Source: Rhodobacteraceae bacterium HLUCCA08 (GTDB taxonomy: Bacteria > Pseudomonadota > Alphaproteobacteria > Rhodobacterales > Rhodobacteraceae). From it: DNA of 64,000 nt. The notes beneath the pieces are model-generated. The model searched no databases and was not told the origin of the DNA. It saw only the letters and a program-made list of their open reading frames with translations. Positions within the stretch are counted from its first letter, which is position 1. Every line of letters begins with the position of its first letter. The position numbers and the translations under genes are program-made. Below are positions 36,151-45,897 of the stretch, one piece after another. The DNA is taken from the NCBI GenBank assembly GCA_001314655.1, contig LJSF01000044.1, positions 1 to 64,000 of the forward strand, written 5' to 3'.

Positions 36151-37214
36151 TCGCAGCCGACCTCAAGGCGTTGATGGCGATCCCCGGTCTGGCGGGGCAC
36201 GAAGGCCGCGTCGCCCGCGCCATTGCCGAACGGATGCCGATCCCCGTCACCGGCGACCGGATGGGCAATCTGGTGGCGACGATCCCGGGCGACGGGCCAT
36301 CGGTGATGGTGTTCACCCATATGGACCAGCTGGGGTTCGTGGTGCGCAAGATCGACGACACCGGCCTGATCCGCGTGCATCGGCTGGGCGGGGTGCCGGA
36401 CCGCGCCCTGCCCTCTCAGGCCGTGGTGCTGGCGACCAAGGCGGGCGATCTGCCCGGCGTGCTGGCCAACAAGAGCCACCATGCCACCGCCCCGGACGAA
36501 AAGTTCCGCGTGGTGCCGACGCCGGATCTGTATATCGACGCCGGGTTCGCCAGCCGGGCCGAGGCCGAGGCGGCGGGGGTGCAGATCGGCACGCCGGTGA
36601 CCTATGCGCCCAACGTCATCGCGCTGGCCGGGGGCCGGATCGCCGGCACGGCGGTGGATGACCGGGCGGGTTGCGCCGTGTTGCTGGATGTCGCGCGGCG
36701 GCTGGCCGCCGCACCGCCGGGGCCGACTGTGCATATCGTCTTCACCACGCAGGAGGAATTCAACCTGCGCGGCGCCCAGGTGGCCGCACAGGCGCTGCGC
36801 CCCGATATCGCGTTGCAGATCGACCTGATGCTGGCCACGGATACCCCCGACATGGCCGATCTGGGCGACATGCGGCTGGGCGGCGGGCCGGGGATCAGCC
36901 TGATGAGCTTTCACGGCCGCGGCACGTTGAACGGGGTGCTGCCGCATCCCGGGCTTGTCGCCCTGGCCGAAGACGCGGCGGCCGGGCTGGGCCTGCCGCT
37001 GCAACGCTCGGCCCAGATCGGGGTGCTGACGGACCTGTCCTATGTGCAGCTGGTCGGCGACGGGGTGGCGGCGCTCGATCTGGGCTTTCCGATGCGCTAT
37101 TCGCATTCCAGCCTCGAGGTCTGCGACCCGGCCGATCTGGCCGCCCTGTCGGACCTGATCTGCGAGATGCTGAGCCGGATCGGTCCGGATTTCGTGCTGG
37201 AGCGGTTCGGATGA
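36147..37214 (+). CDS. M42-family (SgcX-like) metallohydrolase
   Basis: The 355-residue protein of the M42 peptidase family has GLAGHEGRVARAIAER, VMVFTHMDQLGFVVRKID (metal-ligand histidine and aspartate), GTAVDDRAGCAVLLD, FTTQEEFNLRGAQVAA and MRYSHSSLEVCDP. These are the metal ligands and catalytic glutamate of the family. SgcX homologues are found with sugar genes rather than peptides, so a deacylase or amidase role on a sugar derivative is possible. It is coupled to the SgcQ-like gene upstream and the FGGY kinase downstream. Confidence 0.88.
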   Translation: MIAADLKALMAIPGLAGHEGRVARAIAERMPIPVTGDRMGNLVATIPGDGPSVMVFTHMDQLGFVVRKIDDTGLIRVHRLGGVPDRALPSQAVVLATKAGDLPGVLANKSHHATAPDEKFRVVPTPDLYIDAGFASRAEAEAAGVQIGTPVTYAPNVIALAGGRIAGTAVDDRAGCAVLLDVARRLAAAPPGPTVHIVFTTQEEFNLRGAQVAAQALRPDIALQIDLMLATDTPDMADLGDMRLGGGPGISLMSFHGRGTLNGVLPHPGLVALAEDAAAGLGLPLQRSAQIGVLTDLSYVQLVGDGVAALDLGFPMRYSHSSLEVCDPADLAALSDLICEMLSRIGPDFVLERFG

Positions 37215-38701
37215 CCTATACGCTTGGCGTCGATATCGGCACCTACGAAACCAAGGGCGTGCTGGTCGATGCAGGCGGCGCGATCCTGGCCGAGGCGCGC
37301 ACCCCGCATGACATGATCGTCCCCCGCCCCGGCTGGGCCGAACACCGGGCGCAGCAGGATTGGTGGGGCGATTTCGTCACCGTCACCCGGGCGCTGCTGG
37401 CCGACAGCGGGATCGACCCGGCGGCGGTGGCGGCGGTGGCCTGTTCGGCGATCGGGCCCTGCATGCTGCCGGTGGATGCGAAGGGCGCGCCGCTGATGAA
37501 CGGCGTGCTTTACGGCGTCGACACCCGCGCGATGGACGAGGTCGCCGAACTGACCGAGAGGATCGGCGAAGACGTGATCCTGGACCGCTGCGGCAATGCG
37601 CTGACGTCGCAATCCGTGGGACCGAAGATCCTGTGGCTGAAACGGCACCGCCCCGAGATCTACGCCCGGACCGCCCGGGTGCTGAGTTCGACCAGCTACC
37701 TGGTGCAGAAGCTGACCGGCGCCCAGGTGATCGACCATTACACGGCGGCGAATTTCTCGCCGCTTTACGACGTCGCGACGCGGGATTGGTGTTTCGACCT
37801 GGCCGAGGATATCGCCGCGCCCGAGATGCTGCCGCGGCTGCTGTGGTCGTCGGAGATCGCCGGGCATGTGACGCCCGAGGCGGCGGCCGAAACCGGGCTG
37901 GCGCCGGGCACGCCGGTCACCGCCGGCACGATCGACGCGGCGGCCGAAGCGCTGAGCGTGGGCGTGACCGCACCGGGCGACATGATGATGATGTATGGCT
38001 CGACCATCTTCATCATCGCGCTGACGCCGGACAGGGTGCGCGACGCGCGGCTGTGGTATGCGCCCTGGCTGTTTCCGGGCCAGCATGCCTCGATGGCCGG
38101 CCTGGCGACCAGCGGCACGCTGACCCATTGGTTCCGCGACCATTTCGCCCGGGACCTGGACCGCGACACCGCCTTTGCGACCCTGGCCGCCGAGGCCGGG
38201 GCGGCGCCCCCCGGCGCCGGCGGGCTGGTGTTCCTGCCCTATTTCTCGGGCGAGCGGACGCCGATCCACGACCCCCATGCCAGGGGCGCCTTTTTCGGAC
38301 TGAACCTGACCCATACGCGCGGCCACCTGTTCCGCGCGGTGCTGGAGGGGATCGCCCTGGGCACTGCCCATGTCACCGAAACCTATGCCGAAGCGGGCGC
38401 GCCGCCCGCGCGGGTTCTGGCCGTGGGCGGCGGGGTGAAGAACGCGATCTGGCTGCAGGCCACATCCGATGCCTGCGCGCTGCCGCAAGAGGTCTGCGCC
38501 CGCACGGTCGGCGCCAGCTACGGCGATGCCTTCCTGGCGCGGGTCGCCTTGGGTCAGGCGGAGCCCGGCGATATCGCCCGCTGGAACCCGGTGGAGCGGC
38601 GGGTGGAACCGGCCGACAACCCCGCCCTGACCCGCGCCTATCCGCTGTTCCGAAGTCTCTATGAGCAGACCAAGGACATCATGCGCGCGCTGTCGCAATG
38701 A
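37211..38701 (+). CDS. FGGY-family carbohydrate kinase
   Basis: The 496-residue kinase has the phosphate-1 motif LGVDIGTYETKGVLVDAGG, PGWAEHRAQQDWW, the catalytic VTAGTIDAAAEALSVG, MMYGSTIFIIAL, and the C-terminal VLAVGGGVKNAIWLQATSD. The ATG at 37211 overlaps the upstream stop. It resembles xylulokinase-type members and would phosphorylate a ketose or polyol. Its presence beside non-phosphorylating fucose enzymes implies a second, phosphorylating branch. The substrate is unknown. Confidence 0.9.
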   Translation: MTYTLGVDIGTYETKGVLVDAGGAILAEARTPHDMIVPRPGWAEHRAQQDWWGDFVTVTRALLADSGIDPAAVAAVACSAIGPCMLPVDAKGAPLMNGVLYGVDTRAMDEVAELTERIGEDVILDRCGNALTSQSVGPKILWLKRHRPEIYARTARVLSSTSYLVQKLTGAQVIDHYTAANFSPLYDVATRDWCFDLAEDIAAPEMLPRLLWSSEIAGHVTPEAAAETGLAPGTPVTAGTIDAAAEALSVGVTAPGDMMMMYGSTIFIIALTPDRVRDARLWYAPWLFPGQHASMAGLATSGTLTHWFRDHFARDLDRDTAFATLAAEAGAAPPGAGGLVFLPYFSGERTPIHDPHARGAFFGLNLTHTRGHLFRAVLEGIALGTAHVTETYAEAGAPPARVLAVGGGVKNAIWLQATSDACALPQEVCARTVGASYGDAFLARVALGQAEPGDIARWNPVERRVEPADNPALTRAYPLFRSLYEQTKDIMRALSQ

Positions 38702-39249
38702 CCCCCGGTGCCGCGACCCGCGTGCTGGAGGCGATCGGCGCGGTGATGACCCGGATCGACCCGGCGCAGGTCGCGGCCGCCTGCGCCACGATCGCCGGGG
38801 CCGGCCGGATCATGGCCCATGGCTGCGGCCGCGAGGGGCTGATGATGCAGGGCTTTGCCATGCGGCTGCATCACCTGGGGCTGGAGGCCTGCATGCAGGG
38901 CGACATGGCCGCGCCGCCGCTGGGGCCGGGCGATCTGTTCATCGCCAGCGCCGGCCCGGGCGAATTGTCGAGCGTCTCTGCCCTGATGCGCACCGCGCGG
39001 GACGCCGGGGCCGAGGTGCTGCTGCTGACCGCCCTGCCCGACACGCCCAGCGCCGCCCATGCAAACCAGGTGCTGGCCCTTCCGGCGCAGACCATGGCCA
39101 GCGATGCCGGGGCGGAGACCGCCATGCCGATGGGATCGGCCTATGAGGGCGCGCTCTTCGTGCTGTTCGAGGTGATGGTCGCCGACCTTGCGAGGCGGCT
39201 GGGCCAAAGCGCGGACGACATGCGGGCGCGGCACACCAACATGGAATAG
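38698..39249 (+). CDS. SIS-domain sugar isomerase (hexulose-6-phosphate isomerase-like)
   Basis: The 183-residue SIS-domain protein resembles 6-phospho-3-hexuloisomerases (HxlB). It has RIMAHGCGREGLMMQGFAMR, DLFIASAGPGELSSVSALMR and VLLLTALPDTPSAAHAN, with AMPMGSAYEGALFVLFEVM near the C-terminus. Such enzymes act on phosphosugars. It is coupled by ATGA (38698-38701) to the FGGY kinase and ends the rightward module, so the kinase product is its likely substrate. Confidence 0.85.
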   Translation: MTPGAATRVLEAIGAVMTRIDPAQVAAACATIAGAGRIMAHGCGREGLMMQGFAMRLHHLGLEACMQGDMAAPPLGPGDLFIASAGPGELSSVSALMRTARDAGAEVLLLTALPDTPSAAHANQVLALPAQTMASDAGAETAMPMGSAYEGALFVLFEVMVADLARRLGQSADDMRARHTNME

Positions 39250-39320
39250 GCGGCGACGCCGGAACATTGCCCCGTGCCGGGCGCGGACCACAGGCGCGCA
39301 TCGCCGGGCCGCCCGTCCCG

Positions 39321-40244
39321 CTACTTCACCGCGCCGGCGGCCATGCCCTTGATGATGTAGCGTTCCAGCACGATGCCGATCACGATCAGCGGCAGGATCG
39401 CCGCCGTCGACAGCGCCGCCATCGACCACCAGTTGATGCCCTGCGATCCGGTCTGCGAGGCCACCATCACCGGCAATGTCACCGCGTCGGTCGAGGTCAG
39501 GAGTGCTGCGAAGAAATATTCGTTCCAGGTCAGCACCAGGCACAGGATGAAGGCCGCGACCATGCCCGGCAGGGCGATCGGCAGGATGATCGTCAGGAAG
39601 GCGCCCCAGATCGACAAGCCGTCCACCAGCGCGGCCTCTTCCAGTTCCGTCGGGATGGAGCCGAACTGGTCGCGCATGATCCAGATCACGATGGGCATCA
39701 CGGTCAGCGCATAGAGCAGGATCAGGCCGATCCGGCTGTCCAGCAGATCGACCTCCCGGTACAGGACCAGGAATGGCAGGGCCAGAACCACCGGCGGCAG
39801 GATCAGCTGCGACAGGAAAAAGAACGAGATGTCGTCGTTCTTCATGAAGCCGAAGCGATATTCGAAGCGCGACAGCCCATAGGCCGCAAGGCTGCCCAGC
39901 GCCAGCGCCAGCGCCGAGGCCGACAGCGCCACCACGGCGGAATTCGTGAACCGCAACAGGAATTGTTCACGCACGGTGGAGTCCGCACCGATCGTGTCGG
40001 GGCTGAGGCCCAGCGACCGCCAGCCCAGCCATTGCGGGGTATAGTCGACGAAGGGCACCAGGTTGCCCTGCATCACGTCCGGCGCCATCTTGAACGAGGT
40101 GGTGATGGTCCAGTAGATCGGAAACAGGCAGACCAGGGTCCAGGCCAGCAGCGCGCCGTAGACCGCGACCCGGCCCAGATACCAGCGCGGGCGGTGGCGG
40201 CGGTCGGCCTCGCTGTCGTGAAAGATCTGCCTGGTATCGGTCAT
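39321..40244 (-). CDS. carbohydrate ABC transporter permease (MalG/UgpE-like)
   Basis: The 307-residue permease has about six transmembrane helices and the inner-membrane coupling loop EEAALVDGLSIWGAFLTIIL. LGSLAAYGLSRFEYRFGF and the C-terminal IVLERYIIKGMAAGAVK are typical of the family. It pairs with the permease at 40258-41358, the binding protein at 41545-43185 and the ATPase at 43429-44493 to form a probable L-fucose importer. It is the last gene of the leftward permease pair. Confidence 0.9.
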   Translation of the reverse strand: MTDTRQIFHDSEADRRHRPRWYLGRVAVYGALLAWTLVCLFPIYWTITTSFKMAPDVMQGNLVPFVDYTPQWLGWRSLGLSPDTIGADSTVREQFLLRFTNSAVVALSASALALALGSLAAYGLSRFEYRFGFMKNDDISFFFLSQLILPPVVLALPFLVLYREVDLLDSRIGLILLYALTVMPIVIWIMRDQFGSIPTELEEAALVDGLSIWGAFLTIILPIALPGMVAAFILCLVLTWNEYFFAALLTSTDAVTLPVMVASQTGSQGINWWSMAALSTAAILPLIVIGIVLERYIIKGMAAGAVK

Positions 40245-40257
40245 CGCGGCCTTCCGG

Positions 40258-41358
40258 TCAGTATTGCGGCCGCATCCAGCGGGACACGAGCTTGATGAAC
40301 AGGGTGAAGCCGATCACGATCAGCACCAGATAGACGAATGCCAGCATGGTGCCGTAGCCCACGTTGGACCGGTCGCGATATTCGCGGAAGATGAAGCTGG
40401 TCACGCTGTCGGTGGCGCCGCCCGGCCCGCCCGAGGTCACGTTGATGATGATGTCGGCGATCTTGAGCTTGAAGATGATGCGGATCATGATCGCGGTCAG
40501 CGACACCGGCAGCATCAGCGGAAAGGTCACGCCCCAGAAATTCTGCCAGGGATTGGCGCCGTCGACGCGGGCGGCCTCCTGGATGTCCCTGGGGATCGCC
40601 TGCAGCCCGGCCAGCAGCATGATCATCATGAAGGGGATGAAGGTCCAGGCGTCCATGATCATGATCACCGCCTTGGCCAGCCATGGGTCGCCGAAGAACG
40701 ACGGGTTGTCCCAGCCCAGCCAGCGCGCCACCCGGGAGATCGGGCCGAATCGCGCCTCCATCATGGATTTGCCGATCATCCAGGACACCGCCACCGGCGA
40801 CAGCATCAGCGGCAGCAGGAAGGCCACGCGAAAGAACTTGCGCGCCCGGATCTGGCTGTTGAGCAGCAGGGCGAGGCCAAGCGCGATGGCATATTCCACC
40901 ACGATGGCCAGCACATACCAGACCATGTTTCCCAGCGCGTTCCAGTAGAACGGGTCGGACCACATCCTGACGACATTGCCGAACCCGTTGAACCGGCGCC
41001 CGTCGGGCGAGGCGAGGTTCCAGTCGGAAAAGGCGATGCCAAGGCCGAAGACCAGCGGAAAGAACACCATCGAGCCGACGAACAGCGCCGCCGGCATCAC
41101 GAACAGCCGGCGCTTGCCCTGTTCGCCGTGGCGCACCACCTCGGCCGCGCACAGGCAGGTCGCCCAAAGGCAATAGGCATAGAGCGTCGGCCGCCAGTTG
41201 CCCCAATCCGCCACCCGGCCGGTCTGGCCCAGGATCTGCCAGGCCGCGACACCCACCAACAGCGCGAAGGATCCCCAGATCAGGCCGCCGCCAAGACGGG
41301 CCCGCCCCGGCGAGACGCGGTCATTGGTGACGATGAAAAGGCGGTCCTGTCCAGACAT
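40258..41358 (-). CDS. carbohydrate ABC transporter permease (MalF/UgpA-like)
   Basis: The 366-residue protein has about eight hydrophobic segments and the coupling loop QEAARVDGANPWQNFWGVTF. The extra N-terminal helices and long periplasmic region fit a MalF-type subunit. Its apparent ATG at 41358 lies inside operator 4 (41355-41370), with no ribosome-binding site in front, so the mRNA may be leaderless or the start may be a downstream codon. It works with the permease at 39321-40244. Confidence 0.9.
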   Translation of the reverse strand: MSGQDRLFIVTNDRVSPGRARLGGGLIWGSFALLVGVAAWQILGQTGRVADWGNWRPTLYAYCLWATCLCAAEVVRHGEQGKRRLFVMPAALFVGSMVFFPLVFGLGIAFSDWNLASPDGRRFNGFGNVVRMWSDPFYWNALGNMVWYVLAIVVEYAIALGLALLLNSQIRARKFFRVAFLLPLMLSPVAVSWMIGKSMMEARFGPISRVARWLGWDNPSFFGDPWLAKAVIMIMDAWTFIPFMMIMLLAGLQAIPRDIQEAARVDGANPWQNFWGVTFPLMLPVSLTAIMIRIIFKLKIADIIINVTSGGPGGATDSVTSFIFREYRDRSNVGYGTMLAFVYLVLIVIGFTLFIKLVSRWMRPQY

Positions 41359-41370
41359 GCTAGCATGTTA
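41355..41370. promoter_or_regulatory. operator 4 of the L-fucose regulon, overlapping the permease start codon
   Basis: ACATGCTAGCATGT at 41355-41368 is a perfect 14-base palindrome. The permease ATG is read from 41358, inside the left half-site, so a bound regulator would block initiation of this transcript directly. Confidence 0.85.
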
Positions 41371-41544
41371 GTGGGGCGCAGGGCCCGAGGGAAGCGGGAT
41401 TTCCGGCCCAAGCGGTCCGGAGCAAAAAAAATCTTTCCTGCACGCGAGGTTCACCGGGCAGGACACGGCGGGAAGGACACGGCGGTCAAGCGAAGCGGGC
41501 GGCGGGTCTGTCCGCCGCCCGCCCTGGTTGCGCAGCGCGCCGGG

Positions 41545-43185
41545 TCACATGCCCAGCGACGCCTTGTACAGCGCGATCTGGCTTTCACGGCCGATCTGGT
41601 CGGTGATCTCCTCCCAGGCGGCGGCGATGGCATCGGCGGTTTCCTGGGCCGATCCGTATTGCCCGGCAAAGCCCTTGGCCAGTTCGTCCTCGGCGACCGA
41701 GTAATACTGGAAGATGCCCGGAATCCGCGGTTCGATCGCGGCGTTGGGGTGGTTGTAGCTGTCGAGGTTCGAGCCCAGGTAATCCTCGATATAGTCGCGG
41801 TCGTAACCGGCCGCTTCCCATTCCTCGTACTGGAACTGGGAATTGCGATAGGGCTGGAAGCCGGACGGATAGGCCGACATCCACAGGGCGATGTCCTTGC
41901 CCCCCAGATGCGCCGCGGCGGACCAGGCCGCCTTGCGCTTTTTCTCGTCGCCCTGGACCCGCGCGGTCACGTAGATGCCCCAGCCGATATAGGCCATCTG
42001 CGGGGCTTCGTTGCGCTCTTGCTCCCATTCGCCGGTCATCGCATTGTAGCGCCGCTCCGAGGCCGGGTTGATGCCGAAGCCGACGACATCGCCCACCACC
42101 GAAGTGTCCGAGGTGCGCGCCGAAGAGCCGACATCGCCCCACCACATCAGCATCGAGCCGGTGCCGGCCAGGAATTGCTGGAAGGCGGTGGTGCCGGGGT
42201 CGGCGTTGATCTGGTCGGACGGATAGGCGCCGGTCGTGTCGACCAGATCCATCACGTCCTGGATCGCCTGCACCCAGCCGGGATTGTTGACCATCGGCTT
42301 CATCGTATCGGGTTCGAACAGCCAGGCCGGGCTGTCGGGATGCTTGACATAGGCGGTCGCGCGGTTGGCGATGAAGTAGAAGCCGAAGCCGCCCCATCCC
42401 TTGAGCGGGTCGAGATAGCCATGCGCCGCAAGCCCGGTCAGCGGGTCGGTCTGCCCGACAAGCGCCTTGGACGCGGCGTTGATCTCTTGCCAGGTGGACG
42501 GCACGGTTTCACCGCCGATGCCGCCGGGGCCGAAGTAATCCTTGCGATAGGCGAAGGTATGGCAGTCGCCGTCGATGTTGACGCGATAGGTCTTGCCGTC
42601 CCAGGTGCCGACGGGGGGTTGCAGATACCCCACGAGGTCGTCCGAATCGATCTGGTCGGCGACCCAGTCGGGCATCTCGTCCAGCAGGCCGCGCCCGGCG
42701 GTGTCGCCCTCGAACGGCGCGCCCATCTCCAGAATGTCGAAATCCACCGTGCCGGTGGCGATCGACTGCTGCAGGCGGGCGTTGTAATCGGCCTGGGCAA
42801 GGTCGATCCAGTTGATTTTCGCGCCGGTATAGGCCTCCCACGGCTTGAGGAAGCCGCGGAACAGGAAATTGTGCAGGTTCTGGTTGTTGAGCCCCATGAA
42901 GGTCAGCTCGACGCCCGCGAATTCCCCTTCCGCGACGTTTTCGCGGGTCGCGCCCAGGCACAATTCGCCGACGCGCTGCCAATCGGCATCGGTCGGGCTG
43001 CCCATGCCGACACCGGGGATCTTGAGGATCTCGGCGCGGACATCGCCATGGGCCTCGGCCGAGGCCGGACCGGCGCCAAGGCCGCCCCCGGCCGCGGCCA
43101 GCGCGCCCAGGCTGGCGGCGCCCTGCATCATGCGGCGGCGGCTCATCTGCATCGCCATGAGGCGCCGGTAATGGTCTACCTTCAT
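41545..43185 (-). CDS. extracellular solute-binding protein of the carbohydrate ABC transporter (Tat signal)
   Basis: The start at ATG 43185 follows AGGGAGGAATTC. The 546-residue protein has an N-terminal twin-arginine-like signal (MSRRRMMQGAASLGALAAAG, then cleavage near PASA). The mature part, over 500 residues, has the fold of large family-1 solute-binding proteins, with ANRATAYVKHPDSPAW and MLMWWGDVGSSARTSD. It would deliver a sugar or oligosaccharide to the permeases. Folding before export is suggested by the Tat signal. The large size is more typical of oligosaccharide or glycoside binders than of monosaccharide binders. Confidence 0.85.
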   Translation of the reverse strand: MKVDHYRRLMAMQMSRRRMMQGAASLGALAAAGGGLGAGPASAEAHGDVRAEILKIPGVGMGSPTDADWQRVGELCLGATRENVAEGEFAGVELTFMGLNNQNLHNFLFRGFLKPWEAYTGAKINWIDLAQADYNARLQQSIATGTVDFDILEMGAPFEGDTAGRGLLDEMPDWVADQIDSDDLVGYLQPPVGTWDGKTYRVNIDGDCHTFAYRKDYFGPGGIGGETVPSTWQEINAASKALVGQTDPLTGLAAHGYLDPLKGWGGFGFYFIANRATAYVKHPDSPAWLFEPDTMKPMVNNPGWVQAIQDVMDLVDTTGAYPSDQINADPGTTAFQQFLAGTGSMLMWWGDVGSSARTSDTSVVGDVVGFGINPASERRYNAMTGEWEQERNEAPQMAYIGWGIYVTARVQGDEKKRKAAWSAAAHLGGKDIALWMSAYPSGFQPYRNSQFQYEEWEAAGYDRDYIEDYLGSNLDSYNHPNAAIEPRIPGIFQYYSVAEDELAKGFAGQYGSAQETADAIAAAWEEITDQIGRESQIALYKASLGM

Positions 43186-43351
43186 CGTGAATTCCTCCCT
43201 TGATCGGCCGGTTCGGCGCCCGACGCACATCGCCGGACCCGTCCGGCCCCCTGTTGGTTCGCGTGCTGCGGTCCGGGCCCGCGAAGGCCCCCGGAACGGC
43301 AGTCTCCCACCCGGTGACTGTCTCAATGGTCCGGGCGCCTGTCAAGCATCT

Positions 43352-43368
43352 AACATGCTAGTCATGTC
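43352..43368. promoter_or_regulatory. operator 5 of the L-fucose regulon (variant spacing)
   Basis: AACATGCTAG followed by TCATGT matches the other four sites but has one extra base in the centre. It lies between the divergent binding-protein gene (start 43185) and the ATPase gene (start 43429). Confidence 0.65.
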
Positions 43369-43428
43369 AGATATGGACAGCCCCCGGCCCTTGCTCTACC
43401 CATTGGGAAAACCACGCAGGGAAGGGTC

Positions 43429-44493
<1,065 letters not shown>

Positions 44494-44515
44494 CCGCGCG
44501 ACAAGGGAGGACCGC

Positions 44516-44968
44516 ATGCTCAAGGGTATCGATTCCAGATTGAACGCAGAGGTGCTGCAGGTGCTGCGCGCCATGGGCCATGGCGACGTGCTGGTCGTGG
44601 CCGACACCAATTTCCCCTCGGACAGCGTCGCCCGGCATACGGTCACGGGCGAGTTGTTGCGGATGGACAACCTGACCTGCGCCGAGGCGATGAACGCGAT
44701 CCTGTCGGTGCTGCCGCTGGACAGTTTCGTCGAGGATTTCGCCGCCCGGATGGAGGTCGTGGGCGCGCCGGACGACATCCCCGAGGTCCAGGCCGAGGTC
44801 CAGGCCGAGATCGACGCCGCCGAGGGCGCACCGCGTCCGATGGTCAGCGTCGAACGTTTCGACTTCTACGACCGCGCCCGAGAGGCCTATGCGGTGATCC
44901 AGACCGGCGAACGGCGGTTCTACGGCTGTTTCCTGCTGCGCAAGGGCGTGATCGGGCCCGAGGAGTGA
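44516..44968 (+). CDS. fucU: L-fucose mutarotase (RbsD/FucU family)
   Basis: The 150-residue protein has MLKGIDSRLNAEVLQVLRAM, GHGDVLVVADTNFPSD with the catalytic histidine and aspartate, and the C-terminal FYDRAREAYAVIQTGERRFY and FLLRKGVI. These match the FucU branch of the RbsD/FucU family, which interconverts the anomers of L-fucose. The start at 44516 follows AAGGGAGGACC. Its position beside the importer and fucose enzymes makes the L-fucose assignment firm in this context. Confidence 0.92.
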   Translation: MLKGIDSRLNAEVLQVLRAMGHGDVLVVADTNFPSDSVARHTVTGELLRMDNLTCAEAMNAILSVLPLDSFVEDFAARMEVVGAPDDIPEVQAEVQAEIDAAEGAPRPMVSVERFDFYDRAREAYAVIQTGERRFYGCFLLRKGVIGPEE

Positions 44969-44972
44969 CCGG

Positions 44973-45893
44973 ATGGCCCATGACATCGTGATCCTGGGCG
45001 TTTTCGTCGCCGACACCGCCTATCGCGCCGCGCGCCAGCCCAGGATGGGCGAAACCATCCTGGGCGAAAGCTTTGCCCTGGGCCCCGGCGGCAAGGGGTC
45101 GAACCAGTCGGTCGCCGCGGCCATGTCGGGCGGCGATGTCGGGTTCATCACGAAACTGGGCAAGGATACCTTCGCCGAGATGGCGCTGGCGACCTGGGCC
45201 CGAGCCGGGGTGCATCCGCTGATCACTCAGGACGCCTCCAGCTATACCGGCGCGGCCTATATCTTTGTCGAGGCGGCGACCGGCAACAACGCGATCATCG
45301 TCAGCCCGGGTGTGGCGGCGACCATTTCCGCCGCCGATATCGAGGCGCGGGCGGCGGACATCGGCGCCGCCAAGGTCTTCGTCACCCAGTTGGAACAGCC
45401 GATCGAGGCCGCCCACCGCGCGCTGGACCTGGCCCGCGCCGGCGGCGCGATCACCATCCTGAACCCTGCCCCCGCGGCCGAGCTGTCGGACGAGATGCTG
45501 GCCCTGTGCGACTACATCACCCCCAACGAATCCGAGGCCGAGGCGCTGACCGGTCTGCCGGTGCGCACCGAGGCCGACGCCGCGGCCGCGGCGCTGGCCC
45601 TGATCGGCCGCGGCGCGGGCCGGGCGATCATCACCCTGGGCGAAAACGGCGCGCTCTATCATGACGGGCAGACGGCGGTGCATGTGCCCGCGCTTCATGC
45701 CGGGCCGGTGGCCGAAACCACCGGTGCGGGCGACGCCTTCAACGGCGCCTTCGCCACCGCGCTGGCCGAGGGGCAATCGCCGGAACAGGCGGTGCGCTTC
45801 GCCAATGCGACGGCGGCGATTTCCGTCACCCGGCCCGGCACCGCGCCGTCGATGCCGGGCCGGGCCGAGGTCGACGCCCTGCTGGCCGGCTGA
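44973..45893 (+). CDS. ribokinase-like PfkB-family kinase
   Basis: The 306-residue kinase has FALGPGGKGSNQSVAAAMSG (motif 1), YITPNESEAEALTGLPV, IITLGENGALYHDG and the catalytic VAETTGAGDAFNGAFATALA. It follows FucU by a few bases. Ribokinase-type members often cooperate with RbsD/FucU mutarotases. The sugar may be ribose, fuculose or another pentose or deoxyhexose. It is the second PfkB kinase of the region, the other being at 32556. Confidence 0.9.
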   Translation: MAHDIVILGVFVADTAYRAARQPRMGETILGESFALGPGGKGSNQSVAAAMSGGDVGFITKLGKDTFAEMALATWARAGVHPLITQDASSYTGAAYIFVEAATGNNAIIVSPGVAATISAADIEARAADIGAAKVFVTQLEQPIEAAHRALDLARAGGAITILNPAPAAELSDEMLALCDYITPNESEAEALTGLPVRTEADAAAAALALIGRGAGRAIITLGENGALYHDGQTAVHVPALHAGPVAETTGAGDAFNGAFATALAEGQSPEQAVRFANATAAISVTRPGTAPSMPGRAEVDALLAG

Positions 45894-45897
45894 CCCC

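Noticed and set aside
40264-43203. A long + strand open frame across the ABC permease and binding-protein genes.
   Set aside because: It is antisense to clear transport genes with EAA loops and a signal peptide; the translation is low-complexity and unlike any protein.
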